A stretch of 64,000 nucleotides of DNA from Micromonospora sp. NBRC 110009 (GTDB lineage Bacteria > Actinomycetota > Actinomycetes > Mycobacteriales > Micromonosporaceae). The notes under the pieces were generated by a model that did no database searches, was not told where the DNA came from, and saw only the letters and a list, made by a program, of their open reading frames with translations. Location of the stretch: the NCBI RefSeq assembly GCF_030518795.1, contig NZ_CP130427.1, positions 4,526,001 to 4,590,000 of the forward strand. The letters run 5' to 3'. This document shows positions 18,906 through 27,333 of the stretch, one piece after another (positions within the stretch are counted from its first letter, which is position 1; every line of letters begins with the position of its first letter). The position numbers and the translations under genes are program-made.

Positions 18906-20324
18906 CTAGTGGCTCATTGCTGAGCGGTTCGGATAATTCGCTCTCCGCTCGGCCAAGGTGGTCGGGCTGGAGTCCTGGACCGGCAGTCTGGTCCGGTGGC
19001 GATCGGTCTTGTCCTGCAGGATCTGCTTCACCTTGTGGTGTGGGGTGTGCAGGGCGATGTCGAGGTCGCCGGATCGGTGCAGGATGTTGATCGCGGCGTT
19101 CACGTCGGCCTGCCACACCACCCCGCACCAGGTGCAGTGAAACCGGTCACCGCTACGGCGGCCGAACCGGCCGCAGCGGTGACAGGTTTGTGAGGTGTAG
19201 GCGGCGTTGACGGGAACGAGCGCAGAACCTCTACGCTCCGACACGTTTCTGAGCGCCTCCGCGATGACTCCCTTGGTCCACACGGCGAGACGCCGGTTGA
19301 TGTTCTTACCGCCCGGCTTGCGGCCGGCGAACTTCTTGGTGAGGTTTTCGGCGACCACGGTGGCGGCCTTGTCGACGACCTCGTGCACGGCGGTGAAGAT
19401 CTCCGTGCGCACTTGCGCGCGGTGCCGGGCGGCCTGCCGGTCCCGCTTCACGGTCCCGAGGTTGTTGGCCTTGATTCGGTGCGCTTTCGCGTGGTCACCG
19501 CGCATCGCGGCGTTGTTAGCGATCGAGCGCAGCTTCGCCCGACGCCGGTTGCGCTCCTTCAGCCGGTCCGACTCGCTGGACAGCAGTTGGCCGAGTCCGG
19601 TGCCGTGGTGGTCGCCGTCGGAGTCGGTCAGGGCCTCGGTGTAGCCCTTGTCCACGCCGATGCTCCGGTCCCCGGGCGGCCGCTGCGACGACCGCATATG
19701 CGAGGCGTCGATCTGGTAGTGCACCTCAACCCGACCGCCGCGCAGGATCAGCCGCAGCGTGCCCGTCGGAGCGACCGTCGTGGACAGCGGGATCTTGACC
19801 ATCTTGCGGGGCTCGAGACCGGGAATGGCCAGCCACAACCGGCCCCGCCCGTCGACGATCGTGTTGTACTTGTCGGCGCGTACGACGATCTGATTGTGCG
19901 TGCGGTTGCGGCCACGCTTCCAATGCTTGCGCATCTGCCGAGCCAGGAACCGATCGGCAGCCCACCGGTCAGTCATCAACGCGGTGAACATCCGCTTACG
20001 CTCGGCCGGATCGTTGGTGCGTCCGGTGATCGCCCGCCGGACCTCGACCTTCGCCGCTGCCAGGTTCGCTCGGATGTCGGCCATGGCGTCGCGGACGGTC
20101 TCCTTCCACGCATTCGCCAACACCCCGAACTGCACATGCGTGCCGTCAGCCAGCCACCGATCCCGCACCTGCCGATCCCTTAACCCGGCCCCGACACCGT
20201 TGATCGAGTCGTAACGCTGCCACACCTCACGACGCACCCAACCCAACCGACGGGCCTGCTCCACCATGGCGGCGTACTTTCCCGGGTTCAGTCGGGCGGA
20301 GTAGGCGATGCGGGTGACCTTCAT
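18906..20324 (-). CDS. tnpB: TnpB-type RNA-guided nuclease (IS200/IS605 or IS607 accessory protein)
   Basis: This 472-aa protein starts at ATG 20324. The split RuvC site is complete: D225 in GVDKGYTEAL, E326 in VVAENLTKK and D407 in ADVNAAIN. A CxxC...CxxC zinc ribbon (TCHRCG, FHCTWCG) sits between the last two. TnpB proteins cut DNA guided by an RNA made from the 3' end of their own element. No TnpA transposase gene is next to it, so it is a solo copy. The guide RNA would be expected to end between about 18880 and 18910, immediately before the FN3 gene start. Element ends were not identified. Confidence 0.92.
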   Translation of the reverse strand: MKVTRIAYSARLNPGKYAAMVEQARRLGWVRREVWQRYDSINGVGAGLRDRQVRDRWLADGTHVQFGVLANAWKETVRDAMADIRANLAAAKVEVRRAITGRTNDPAERKRMFTALMTDRWAADRFLARQMRKHWKRGRNRTHNQIVVRADKYNTIVDGRGRLWLAIPGLEPRKMVKIPLSTTVAPTGTLRLILRGGRVEVHYQIDASHMRSSQRPPGDRSIGVDKGYTEALTDSDGDHHGTGLGQLLSSESDRLKERNRRRAKLRSIANNAAMRGDHAKAHRIKANNLGTVKRDRQAARHRAQVRTEIFTAVHEVVDKAATVVAENLTKKFAGRKPGGKNINRRLAVWTKGVIAEALRNVSERRGSALVPVNAAYTSQTCHRCGRFGRRSGDRFHCTWCGVVWQADVNAAINILHRSGDLDIALHTPHHKVKQILQDKTDRHRTRLPVQDSSPTTLAERRANYPNRSAMSH

Positions 20325-20507
20325 TGATCATCCCCCACGGTCAGAAAGGAAAGCAACCACAAGTCGCTGCTCCCCGTGTCGGTGTGGGAGGTGCCCATGC
20401 ACGGTCGACCCTCCCCAGAGCCGGGAGCCATCATAGGGGCCGGCCGAGGAGCGTGTAACCCGTACCGTCCCGCCGTGGACACCGAGCGTGTCCTCGGTGG
20501 AGACCGG
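20325..20507. other. Intergenic region between TnpB and TPR/FN3 gene
   Basis: About 180 bases. It should contain the left end of the TnpB element and its promoter. No terminal repeat or target motif could be fixed by eye. Confidence 0.35.
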
Positions 20508-23500
20508 TCAGCGGGGCGGGTTACCAGCCTTCCGATCGGTGCAGACCTGCCCCGAGGTGGCGTAGCTGTCCGTCGCGTAGACCGCCAGCACCGTGAAGCA
20601 GTAGTCCAGCTTCGCGCTCAGCCCGTTGACCGTGTATCTGGTCGTGCCCGCATCCACCGTGGCCATCACGCCCAGCTGCTGGCCCGCGCGCCCGCCCGCC
20701 ACCACGAACGGCACGCCGCCGTCGGTCGGGTCCGTCCAGGTGACCGTGATCGTGGTGGTGTCGTCCTGGAGCCGCAGGTCACCCGGGGGAGGGCCGCTCA
20801 CCTTCGACTTCGCCGCGGTCGGCGCCGGCCCGGGAGTCGGCGCCGCGTCGCGGTTGAACAGCAGCGCACCCACCCCCACGGCGGCCGCCACCGCGACCAC
20901 CGCGGCCCCGGCCACAACGGCCACCGTCGTCCGGCTCCGGCCGCGCGGCTCCGGCTCCGCCGCCACCGGGTACGCGGGCGGCTGGTGGAACGGCGCCGGC
21001 ACCGCCGGCCACCCACCCTGTTCGGGGTACGCCTCCGGGCCCGGCGTCGGGTGCGTCGGCTCGGGGAACTCGAGCAGTTCGTCGTAGACGGGGAGCGCCC
21101 GCGGGCCACCTCCATCCGGCCCGGAGTCGGTGGCCTCGGCGGAACCAGGCTGCGGGACGGGTTGATCGTCCTCGTCCGTGGCCGGCTGCGGGCGCGGCTC
21201 GGCCGGCCGCTCCACCGGCTGCGACGGGGCCACGCTGCTCCACGGCGGGGCGGTCAAACCCCAGGGCGGCACCGGGGACGCGCTGACCGGCGCGGCGGCC
21301 GGCGGCCCACTCACCGGCGGCGGCGCGACCGGCGGGTACCCCGGCCCCGGCGGTGCGCTCACCGGGTACGTGTTCCCCGGCGGGTACCCGGGCCCGGGTG
21401 GTGCGCTCACCGGGTACGTGGCCCCTGGCGGGTACCCGGGCCCGGGTGGTGCGCTCACCGGGTACGTGTTCCCCGGCGGGCTGGGCGGGGTGCTGAACGG
21501 GGCGTCGGTCTGCGATGGTCCGCTGACCGGTGGTGCGCTGAAGGGTGCAGCGCTGACCGGCGGTGCGCTGAACGGTGGGGCGCTCACCGGCAGGCCGCTG
21601 GTCGGAGGTCCGCTGACGGGTGCGCCGCTGACCGGCGGCGGGCTCACGGGAGGTTGACCGACCGGCCCGGTGCTGAGCAGCCCTCCGCTCGCCGGCGCGG
21701 CGGTGGACGGTGGGCTGCTCGCCGGCCCGTCACCGAGCGCCTGCGGCTCGGCCGGTTGAACGCCGTGGGCGGGGCCGCTCGTCGGCGGAGCGCTGCCGGG
21801 CGGGGCACTGACCGGCGCGCCGGCGGGCGGGCCGTCGGCCGGGGCGGGTGCCCGCTCGCCGGTCGCCTTCGACGCGGTGCGCTCCCTCTCCTCGCGCAGC
21901 AACGGCCCGATCTGCTGCACCTGCACGGTCGGGCTGGCCCAGCCGGGAGCGGGTACGGCGTCACCGGACCCGGCCGTCTCGTCCTGCCCTCCGGAGGACA
22001 GGTGGTCGGCCCCGTCCGGGGCGGCCGTCGCCGGCCCTGCCAGCGGCGCCGAGGCGGGTGCCGGGGACGGTGGCCCGGCGGCCGGCCGGCTGACCGGAGC
22101 AGGCGGTGCGGGAATCGTCGGGGCCGGGGGAAGCGCGTCGGACAGCAGCGGGGCGGAGGTGGGTGCTGGCAACCGTGCCGGCGGAGGCGCCGGCGTGGCG
22201 GTCGGGGGCATGGCTGCGGGACCCGGCGCGCCGGAGGTCGGCGTCGCCGGTGTGGGCGGGGCCGGAATGACGGGTGCCGGCGGCAGCGGAGCCGACGGCG
22301 CGGCGACGGCCGGCGGTGCCGGGCTCGGCCAGGGCCCGGCCACCGGCGGCGGTGCGACGGGCGGAACGGGCCGTGCCCCGTGCTCTCCGGCGACCGGTGG
22401 CGGCGGCAGTGGCGCGGCCGGATGCGGCGCGGCGACCGGTGGCGGCGGCAGTGGCGCGGCCGGGTACTGCGCGGCGACCGGCGGTGGCGCGACCGGCGGC
22501 ACCGGCCCTGGCGGGGGAGCCGGGACGGCGGGGAACGGCGGCACGGCGGTGACGTGCGGTGGCCTGGCGGCATGCGGGGGCGCGGAGACCGGGGCTGGCG
22601 CGGGGACGTGCGGCGGCAGCGCAGCAGCGTGCGGCGGCGCGGAAACCGGCGGCGGGGCGACCGGGACGGTCGAGGGCGGCGGCGCGGGGACCGGGCCCGG
22701 GCCGAACGCCGGCCCGGAGACCGGCGCGGACGAGGGGGGTGCCGGGATGACCGGGGGCGGCGGCAGCGGGGCGGAGGCGGGACCCGGACTGGCCGGGGCC
22801 GGCGCGGAAACGACCGGCGGTGGCGGCAGCGGCATGCCTGCGCCGTGGGCAGGTGGCGCCCAGGGTCGCGCCGGACCACTGACCGGGCCGGGCGGTGCCC
22901 ACCCCGTACCGGGGGCGGTGCGCGGGGCGGCCGGAGGCATTGTGCCGGGCGGCGGCGAGACAGCGGGACCGGGCGGAGCGGCCGGGGGCATCGTGTGGGG
23001 CGGCGGCGGGACAGCGGCTGCGGGCGGGGCGGCCGGGGGCTGGTGCGGCACCGGCACAGGCGGCATCGAGACCGTGGGCCCGGTCAGCGCGGCGCCGCCC
23101 GACAGGGGCGCGGGAGCGGCGGCGGAGCCGCCGAGATACTGCCGGGCCGCGCGTACCGCGGGGTGTTCCGGACCGAGCACCGCGGGCCCGGCGGTGGCCA
23201 CGCGGGCGTAGTTGCGGCGGGCCTCGTGCCGGTTGCCGAGTTCCTCCGCGACGCCGGCCAGGTCGAAGCTGAGCGCGAGCATCAGCGGATCGGCCTGGCC
23301 GCGACGACGCTCGCCGGCCGCGTACGCCTCCTCCAGCACCCGCCGGGCGGCGGCCGGGTCGTCGGCCTCCCGGTGCAGCCGGGCGAGCAGGTGGCCGGTG
23401 GCCAGCACGTCGGGGTGGTCCTCCCCGTACGCCGGCCGGGTCGCCGCGATCGCGTCGGCGAGCAGGCGGCGGGCGGTGGCCAGATCACCCGCCGAGCGCA

Positions 23501-23549
23501 GGGCGAGGGCCTGATGTTGAGCGGCGGTCAGGGGGGCGGGGTGGGACAC
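20508..23549 (-). CDS. TPR, proline-rich, single-pass membrane protein with C-terminal FN3 domain
   Basis: This 1013-aa protein starts at ATG 23549. Residues 1-150 are helical TPR-like (ALALRSAGDLATARRLL, then LARLHREADDPAAARRVLEEA). Residues about 150-840 are very rich in Pro, Ala, Val and Ser with repeated VSAPP and PPVSGPP units. A membrane helix (TVAVVAGAAVVAVAAAVGVG) near 900 is followed by an FN3 domain that ends KAGNPPR. The TPR part is therefore cytoplasmic, and the FN3 part is outside. The low-complexity region includes an exact 48-base tandem repeat. Likely a scaffold, with no known partner. Confidence 0.82.
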   Translation of the reverse strand: MSHPAPLTAAQHQALALRSAGDLATARRLLADAIAATRPAYGEDHPDVLATGHLLARLHREADDPAAARRVLEEAYAAGERRRGQADPLMLALSFDLAGVAEELGNRHEARRNYARVATAGPAVLGPEHPAVRAARQYLGGSAAAPAPLSGGAALTGPTVSMPPVPVPHQPPAAPPAAAVPPPPHTMPPAAPPGPAVSPPPGTMPPAAPRTAPGTGWAPPGPVSGPARPWAPPAHGAGMPLPPPPVVSAPAPASPGPASAPLPPPPVIPAPPSSAPVSGPAFGPGPVPAPPPSTVPVAPPPVSAPPHAAALPPHVPAPAPVSAPPHAARPPHVTAVPPFPAVPAPPPGPVPPVAPPPVAAQYPAAPLPPPPVAAPHPAAPLPPPPVAGEHGARPVPPVAPPPVAGPWPSPAPPAVAAPSAPLPPAPVIPAPPTPATPTSGAPGPAAMPPTATPAPPPARLPAPTSAPLLSDALPPAPTIPAPPAPVSRPAAGPPSPAPASAPLAGPATAAPDGADHLSSGGQDETAGSGDAVPAPGWASPTVQVQQIGPLLREERERTASKATGERAPAPADGPPAGAPVSAPPGSAPPTSGPAHGVQPAEPQALGDGPASSPPSTAAPASGGLLSTGPVGQPPVSPPPVSGAPVSGPPTSGLPVSAPPFSAPPVSAAPFSAPPVSGPSQTDAPFSTPPSPPGNTYPVSAPPGPGYPPGATYPVSAPPGPGYPPGNTYPVSAPPGPGYPPVAPPPVSGPPAAAPVSASPVPPWGLTAPPWSSVAPSQPVERPAEPRPQPATDEDDQPVPQPGSAEATDSGPDGGGPRALPVYDELLEFPEPTHPTPGPEAYPEQGGWPAVPAPFHQPPAYPVAAEPEPRGRSRTTVAVVAGAAVVAVAAAVGVGALLFNRDAAPTPGPAPTAAKSKVSGPPPGDLRLQDDTTTITVTWTDPTDGGVPFVVAGGRAGQQLGVMATVDAGTTRYTVNGLSAKLDYCFTVLAVYATDSYATSGQVCTDRKAGNPPR
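21333..21476 (-). repeat. Three 48-bp tandem repeats inside the proline-rich gene
   Basis: Three near-identical 48-base units encode the 16-residue unit TYPVSAPPGPGYPPGN. The repeats keep the frame, so copy number could vary without breaking the protein. Confidence 0.8.
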
Positions 23550-23781
23550 GTGAGCAATGCTGCCCGGAATGGGTGCCCGGACGCTACCCGGCCCGGCCTA
23601 TCCAGGATCGCCTTCCATGGGGTATCCCCGACCAGCCCTGCTGAGCTGCGGAAACGCGATGCGCGGATGGCGATGTGCATGATCCATCTGTGCCGTGTAC
23701 AGTAATGCCCCGTGCGGCCCACCGGGGCGGCCGAACCGGTGAGAAGATCACCTCGGTCGGCAGGGTAGGCTGGACGAGCAA

Positions 23782-23865
23782 GTCCGGGTGGCGGAATGGC
23801 AGACGCGCTAGCTTGAGGTGCTAGTGCCCGTATAGGGCGTGGGGGTTCAAGTCCCCCCTCGGACA
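23782..23865 (+). tRNA. tRNA-Leu(GAG)
   Basis: A complete 84-base cloverleaf. The acceptor stem is GTCCGGG with CTCGGAC, the anticodon arm is CTAGC-TTGAGGT-GCTAG with anticodon GAG at 23815-23817, and there is a long variable arm (GTGCCCGTATAGGGCGT). The T-arm is GGGGGTTCAAGTCCCCC. The CCA end is not encoded. The 3' end is overlapped on the opposite strand by the end of a serine recombinase gene. Confidence 0.95.
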
Positions 23866-25529
23866 CAAACCATTACCCCACGGTGCGCGCTTAGATCCAC
23901 TGAAGCGCGCACCGTTTGCGTTTCCGGCTGGTAGGTGAGCCGAAGGCCGAGTTGGCGGTAGACCTCGGCCTTGTCCGCAGGGTCGGCATCGCGAAGGGCC
24001 GCGGCGATATCGCCGAGGGCTGTCACCAGGTCTCTGATTTCCGCTCGGCTCATCTGGCGTGGGCTGTTGCCCGCGTTGGCGTCAAGCTCTGCTTCGGCGC
24101 GGGCGCGTTCGGTCTGGGTTTGAGCGATCCACCCGGTGACTACTGCCGGGTCGGCGCCGGCGTCGAGGGCGGCTCGGTAGCGTTCCAGTTTCGCGTCGCA
24201 TTCGTTGATGATTGTCTGGGCTGCCGTGGCCGGAGCGGGCGGAAGATTTAGGGGTTGGGCGTCGGCGAGCGCGGTGATTGTCTGTTCGATGCGGTGGGGT
24301 GTGAAGGCGGAGGCCAGCCAGGTGTCGAGGGGGTCGGTGAGGGCGTCCTCGCGTAGGTACACGTTGCGGGGATGTGGGACCTGATTGGCGAGGGCGTATT
24401 CCTGGGGGAAGCGGCAGCGGTAGTAGGCATCGCCGTGGTTGTACTGGCCCTGCATGCGTCGGTCGCAGGCGGCGCAGTAGATCATCCCGCGGAAGACGTA
24501 CGGGTTGCGGGTGCGCTGCTTGACGTGCTGACCGCCGGTTCCCCGTCCGCGCCGTTGCAGGATTGCTTGGACCTGCTCGAACGTCGCATCGTCGATGAGC
24601 GGCTCGTGGATGATCTCCTTTGAGACCACCCACTTGTCTCGAGTGTTCCAGCGCATGACGCCGGTATGGCCCATTGCCACATCGTCGACGTCGAGCAGCA
24701 CCTCGTCGGTGCGTTGCTTGTTCCACACCTGCCGCCCGGTGTAGCGGGGGTTGGTGAGGATGACCCGAACGGCGCTCTTGGACCAGGCGATTCCGCTGCG
24801 GTGCGGGTTGCGGGCGCGGTCATGCGCCGACGGGCAGGGTACGTGATTGGCGGTGAGTCCTTCGGCGATGGCGAAGAGTCCGATTCCGGCGAGGAACTCG
24901 GCGAAGATCCGCCGGACGATCGGCGCGGTCTCTTGATCCGGAGTCAAGCCCTTGAGGCGTTTGCCGTCGGCGGCCTTGGCGGGGTTGGGGTGGGGTCCGA
25001 GGTCGCGGAGGGTGTAGCCGTAAGGCGGGCGTCCGCCTAGGTAGCGGCCCTCGAGGAGGGTCTGGGCGGTCATGGCGGTGCGGACGCGGAGCTAGATCCG
25101 GTTGCGTTCGCCTTTGCTCATGCCGCCGAAGACGGACATGACGAGTTCGTGTGCCTCGTTGTCGGGGTCGATGGGGCCGCTGATCTCGGGCACCCAAAGT
25201 TCGACGCTGTAGTGGGCGAACAGGGGCACCGTCAGGCCGAACTGGTTGCCGTAGAACGCCCGGTGGGGTTCGCCAACGACGACGGCGGAGAACCCGCGCC
25301 GCGGGTTGCGCAGCGCGGCGAGGAGTTGGTTGGCCTGGGTTCGGCGTTGCCACGGCAGGGAGCGGCTCTGGCCGACGTCGAAGTATTCGGTGACGATGCT
25401 GCCGCCGTGGGGCTGGATCAGGGTAGTCGCCCGGGTGAGTTGCCAGCTCCGGGATGATTCGGGGTCCTGGTTGTCCTCGGTCGACACGCGGCCGTAGAAG
25501 GCGAAGAGTTTCGGTTGAGGGGTGGTCAT
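23847..25529 (-). pseudogene. Large serine recombinase, interrupted by one in-frame amber codon
   Basis: The reading frame runs from ATG 25529 (behind GAGGAGA) to a stop at 23847, broken once by TAG at 25092-25094. The N-terminal half has the resolvase catalytic Ser (AFYGRVSTED, Ser16) and ends SKGERNRI. After the amber codon the same frame continues at once with LRVRTAMTAQT and the recombinase domain (GGRPPYGYTLRDLG). A zinc ribbon (CAACDRR...YYRCRFPQEYA) and a coiled-coil C-terminus follow. A CAG-to-TAG change would explain it. Unless the codon is read through, the enzyme is lost. The gene's last 19 bases lie in the tRNA-Leu 3' end, which suggests integration at that tRNA. Confidence 0.85.
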
Positions 25530-25798
25530 CGGTTCTCCTCGTTCGAGTTGTCCGTGCGGCGGTCGTTGACGCGTCTGAGCAGCTTCAGCAGGGCGGCAGC
25601 TGCGCCGGGGTGCAGATCGGGTGGCTGGCCGGGAGCCACCACCTTGGTCAACCCGTTCGTTGCGCGGCCATCGGCGTTGTCGACCGTCCATGGACCGTCG
25701 TCTTCGCCGGCCTGGTCAAGTCGCTTGCCTGGTGCCGCGGCCGTTGCCGGATCGGGCTCCTTGCGTTGCTGATGTTGGTCATCGGGCGGCAGCGTCAT
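25526..25798 (-). CDS. Hypothetical protein upstream of the recombinase
   Basis: A 90-aa frame from ATG 25798 whose stop overlaps the recombinase start (ATGA). It is polar, rich in Gln, Asp and Pro near the N-terminus, with a helical C-terminal part (AAAALLKLLRRVNDR). No family recognised. The coupling suggests an accessory role in recombination. Confidence 0.55.
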   Translation of the reverse strand: MTLPPDDQHQQRKEPDPATAAAPGKRLDQAGEDDGPWTVDNADGRATNGLTKVVAPGQPPDLHPGAAAALLKLLRRVNDRRTDNSNEENR

Positions 25799-25998
25799 GC
25801 GCCTCCGTCCGGCGGTTGGCCCGGCCGAGACACGCGTCGGTGAGCGTGCATCGTTCGCTCCTTGGCCTCCGCGACCCCGATGCGAAAGAGGGCGGACTGG
25901 AGGGCGATGCCAGCAGCGGCTTTGTGAGCGGGTGGGGTGGTGGCGCTGGAGCTCGACGCGTCGGCGACTCGCGCCGTGGCGGATGGGTGGGTTGTCAT
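25795..25998 (-). CDS. Small hypothetical protein, first gene of the recombinase operon
   Basis: A 67-aa frame from ATG 25998 (behind GGAGGA) whose stop overlaps the next start as ATGA. The middle is a short amphipathic helix (HKAAAGIALQSALFRIGVAEA). No family recognised. It could be an excisionase-like or regulatory partner, but only position supports that. Confidence 0.5.
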   Translation of the reverse strand: MTTHPSATARVADASSSSATTPPAHKAAAGIALQSALFRIGVAEAKERTMHAHRRVSRPGQPPDGGA

Positions 25999-26204
25999 GG
26001 AGCGGTCCTCCGAGAGTTGGTCGTGTGCCGGTTGCTCCGGCGGGCATGAAGAAGCGGCCGGTGCCGTCGGGCACCGGCCGCTGGTTGAGCAGGGCGGGCG
26101 TTACATCGCTGCGGTTGTCATGTCCCTTGGCAGCCTCGGCCTGGGCGAGCGCTGCTTGATGGCGGGGCTTGCTGCTGCGCGTCTGGGTGAACTGGCAATG
26201 CTGT

Positions 26205-26262
26205 GGAGAGCACTTTCTTCACACCGAAGAGGTCACTGGTTCGATCCCAGTATCGCCCACCA
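26205..26262 (+). other. 3' remnant of tRNA-Val(CAC), probable attachment-site scar
   Basis: From about 26205 the sequence matches the 3' part of a tRNA: end of the D-arm (GGAGAGC), an anticodon loop TTCACAC (CAC) with pairing arms, T-arm CTGGTTCGATCCCAG and acceptor TCGCCC followed by an encoded ACCA. The 5' acceptor and D-arm do not form a normal cloverleaf, so it is not a functional tRNA. Such 3' fragments are left by elements that integrate in tRNA genes. No intact tRNA-Val is in the window. Confidence 0.7.
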
Positions 26263-26280
26263 CCGATATATGCAGGTAGA

Positions 26281-26313
26281 AAGCCCGTCGCCGGAGCCAC
26301 CGGTAACGGGCTT
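26281..26313 (+). terminator. Hairpin after the tRNA-Val remnant
   Basis: AAGCCCGT (26281-26288) pairs with ACGGGCTT (26306-26313), and an inner CCGG/CCGG pairing extends the stem. It stands where a tRNA terminator would be. Confidence 0.5.
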
Positions 26314-26332
26314 CTCCAATCTTGCCCCTTAA

Positions 26333-26354
26333 ATTGGGAGCAGATTGGGAGCAG
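26333..26354. repeat. Two perfect 11-bp direct repeats
   Basis: ATTGGGAGCAG occurs twice back to back just after the tRNA-Val remnant. It could be a recombinase arm-binding site or the trace of an integrase gene end. Confidence 0.5.
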
Positions 26355-26359
26355 GGCGT

Positions 26360-27298
26360 TGATGATGCTGTATCGCGTTCCCGAACGGGCGCTGGGCAGG
26401 TGGTGTCTGGCGGGGGTGGTCGTACAACGATCTTCACTAGCGGCAAGATCGTAAAAAGACCCTCATAGCGCCCCTGCCTCAGTTGTGGACTCGTGGTGGA
26501 TCGAGAAGATGTCGCCACGGGTAACGGGCGTCGCCCTCCGGGTTTGTCCGGGCTGGTAAGCGTTGCGGGGAATCTCGATGGCCGGCGTCGGCACAGCACC
26601 TGCCTGCCTCGACTTATGTGGCCACGTAGGAGGACCTTGCCCACTCCGCTACCAAATGGCCGCAGTGTGTCTCACCTGAAGGCACTGAAAGCGAGTGACG
26701 TACGACCAGCCTGACCGGCCCGCGGCTGGCGGACCTGGCCGAGGGGGTACGGCAGCCATTCCAGACCAAATCCCCGGCCGCCTGTTCTCCGCCGGTTCCA
26801 CGGGCAGCGAAGCGGAGGGCGGCCAGGTGGAGCCTGAGCGCGCCGCCCGCCTCGGCGCCGGGCGGGGCTGGAGCGGCATGCGGTCGCGAGCAGAGGAAGG
26901 CGGCTGCGGCTGCGGCTGCGCGGCGGGTGCGGATCATCCGGGCACCGTACCGACAGGCCTGCATGGAGGGTGTCCCACAGATGACACCGAAACGGGCCCG
27001 TCTGGCGGGCCGTAGCCCTGCTCTGGTCAACCGGGGGCGGAGGTGAGTCCGTCACCACGATCCGCTCAGCCTTCGCCGCGTCTACCTCTACACCACCGCC
27101 GATGAACCGTTCGACGGTCATCGCCCCGACGTTGACGTGCCTAACGAGGGCTCAGGGGTGAGCGTTCGTGCGCACCGCATCGTGCTCCAGCCCTCGGCTT
27201 CCGCCAAGCCGCGAGGAGCCCTCACGACGGCAAGGAGTAAGGGGAGGCTAAGCCCTGCAGCCACCCGCTCATCGCAGGAACATGGAGAAATCTGGAAC
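26360..27298. other. About 940 bases without a convincing gene
   Basis: Several open frames cross this stretch, but none has a good start site, a conserved motif or normal composition. It separates the recombinase side from the nuclease/helicase operon and should contain its upstream control region. Confidence 0.45.
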
Positions 27299-27327
27299 TT
27301 GCTGGAACATGCCGAAGCGTCTACAGT
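27299..27327 (+). promoter_or_regulatory. Candidate promoter giving a leaderless mRNA
   Basis: TTGCTG (27299-27304) and TACAGT (27322-27327) are separated by 17 bases and resemble housekeeping -35 and -10 boxes. Transcription about seven bases after the -10 box would start at or next to ATG 27334. No ribosome site precedes that ATG. Leaderless transcripts are common in actinobacteria. Confidence 0.5.
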
Positions 27328-27333
27328 GGGCCC

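Noticed and set aside
15913-18909. 998-residue plus-strand frame
   Set aside because: It is opposite the MoxR and FN3 genes, with composition typical of a shadow frame.
20376-23705. 1109-residue plus-strand frame rich in Arg and Gly
   Set aside because: It is the mirror of the proline-rich gene. High GC keeps the frame open, and there is no start signal or family motif.
23528-23866. Open frame with GGLEPPRPIRALAPQ on the minus strand
   Set aside because: It is the antisense of the tRNA-Leu gene, a known type of false protein in tRNA-adjacent DNA.
23782-26357. Intact prophage between the tRNA-Leu and the tRNA-Val remnant
   Set aside because: No capsid, tail, terminase or lysis genes are present, only a recombinase pseudogene and two small frames.
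26118-26644. Frames containing RYWDRTSDLFGV and GDTGIEPVTSSV
   Set aside because: These phrases are translations of the antisense of a tRNA gene. They support the tRNA-Val remnant, not a protein.
26695-27015. Short Gly-rich plus-strand frame before the operon
   Set aside because: No ribosome site, no conserved motif and poor composition.
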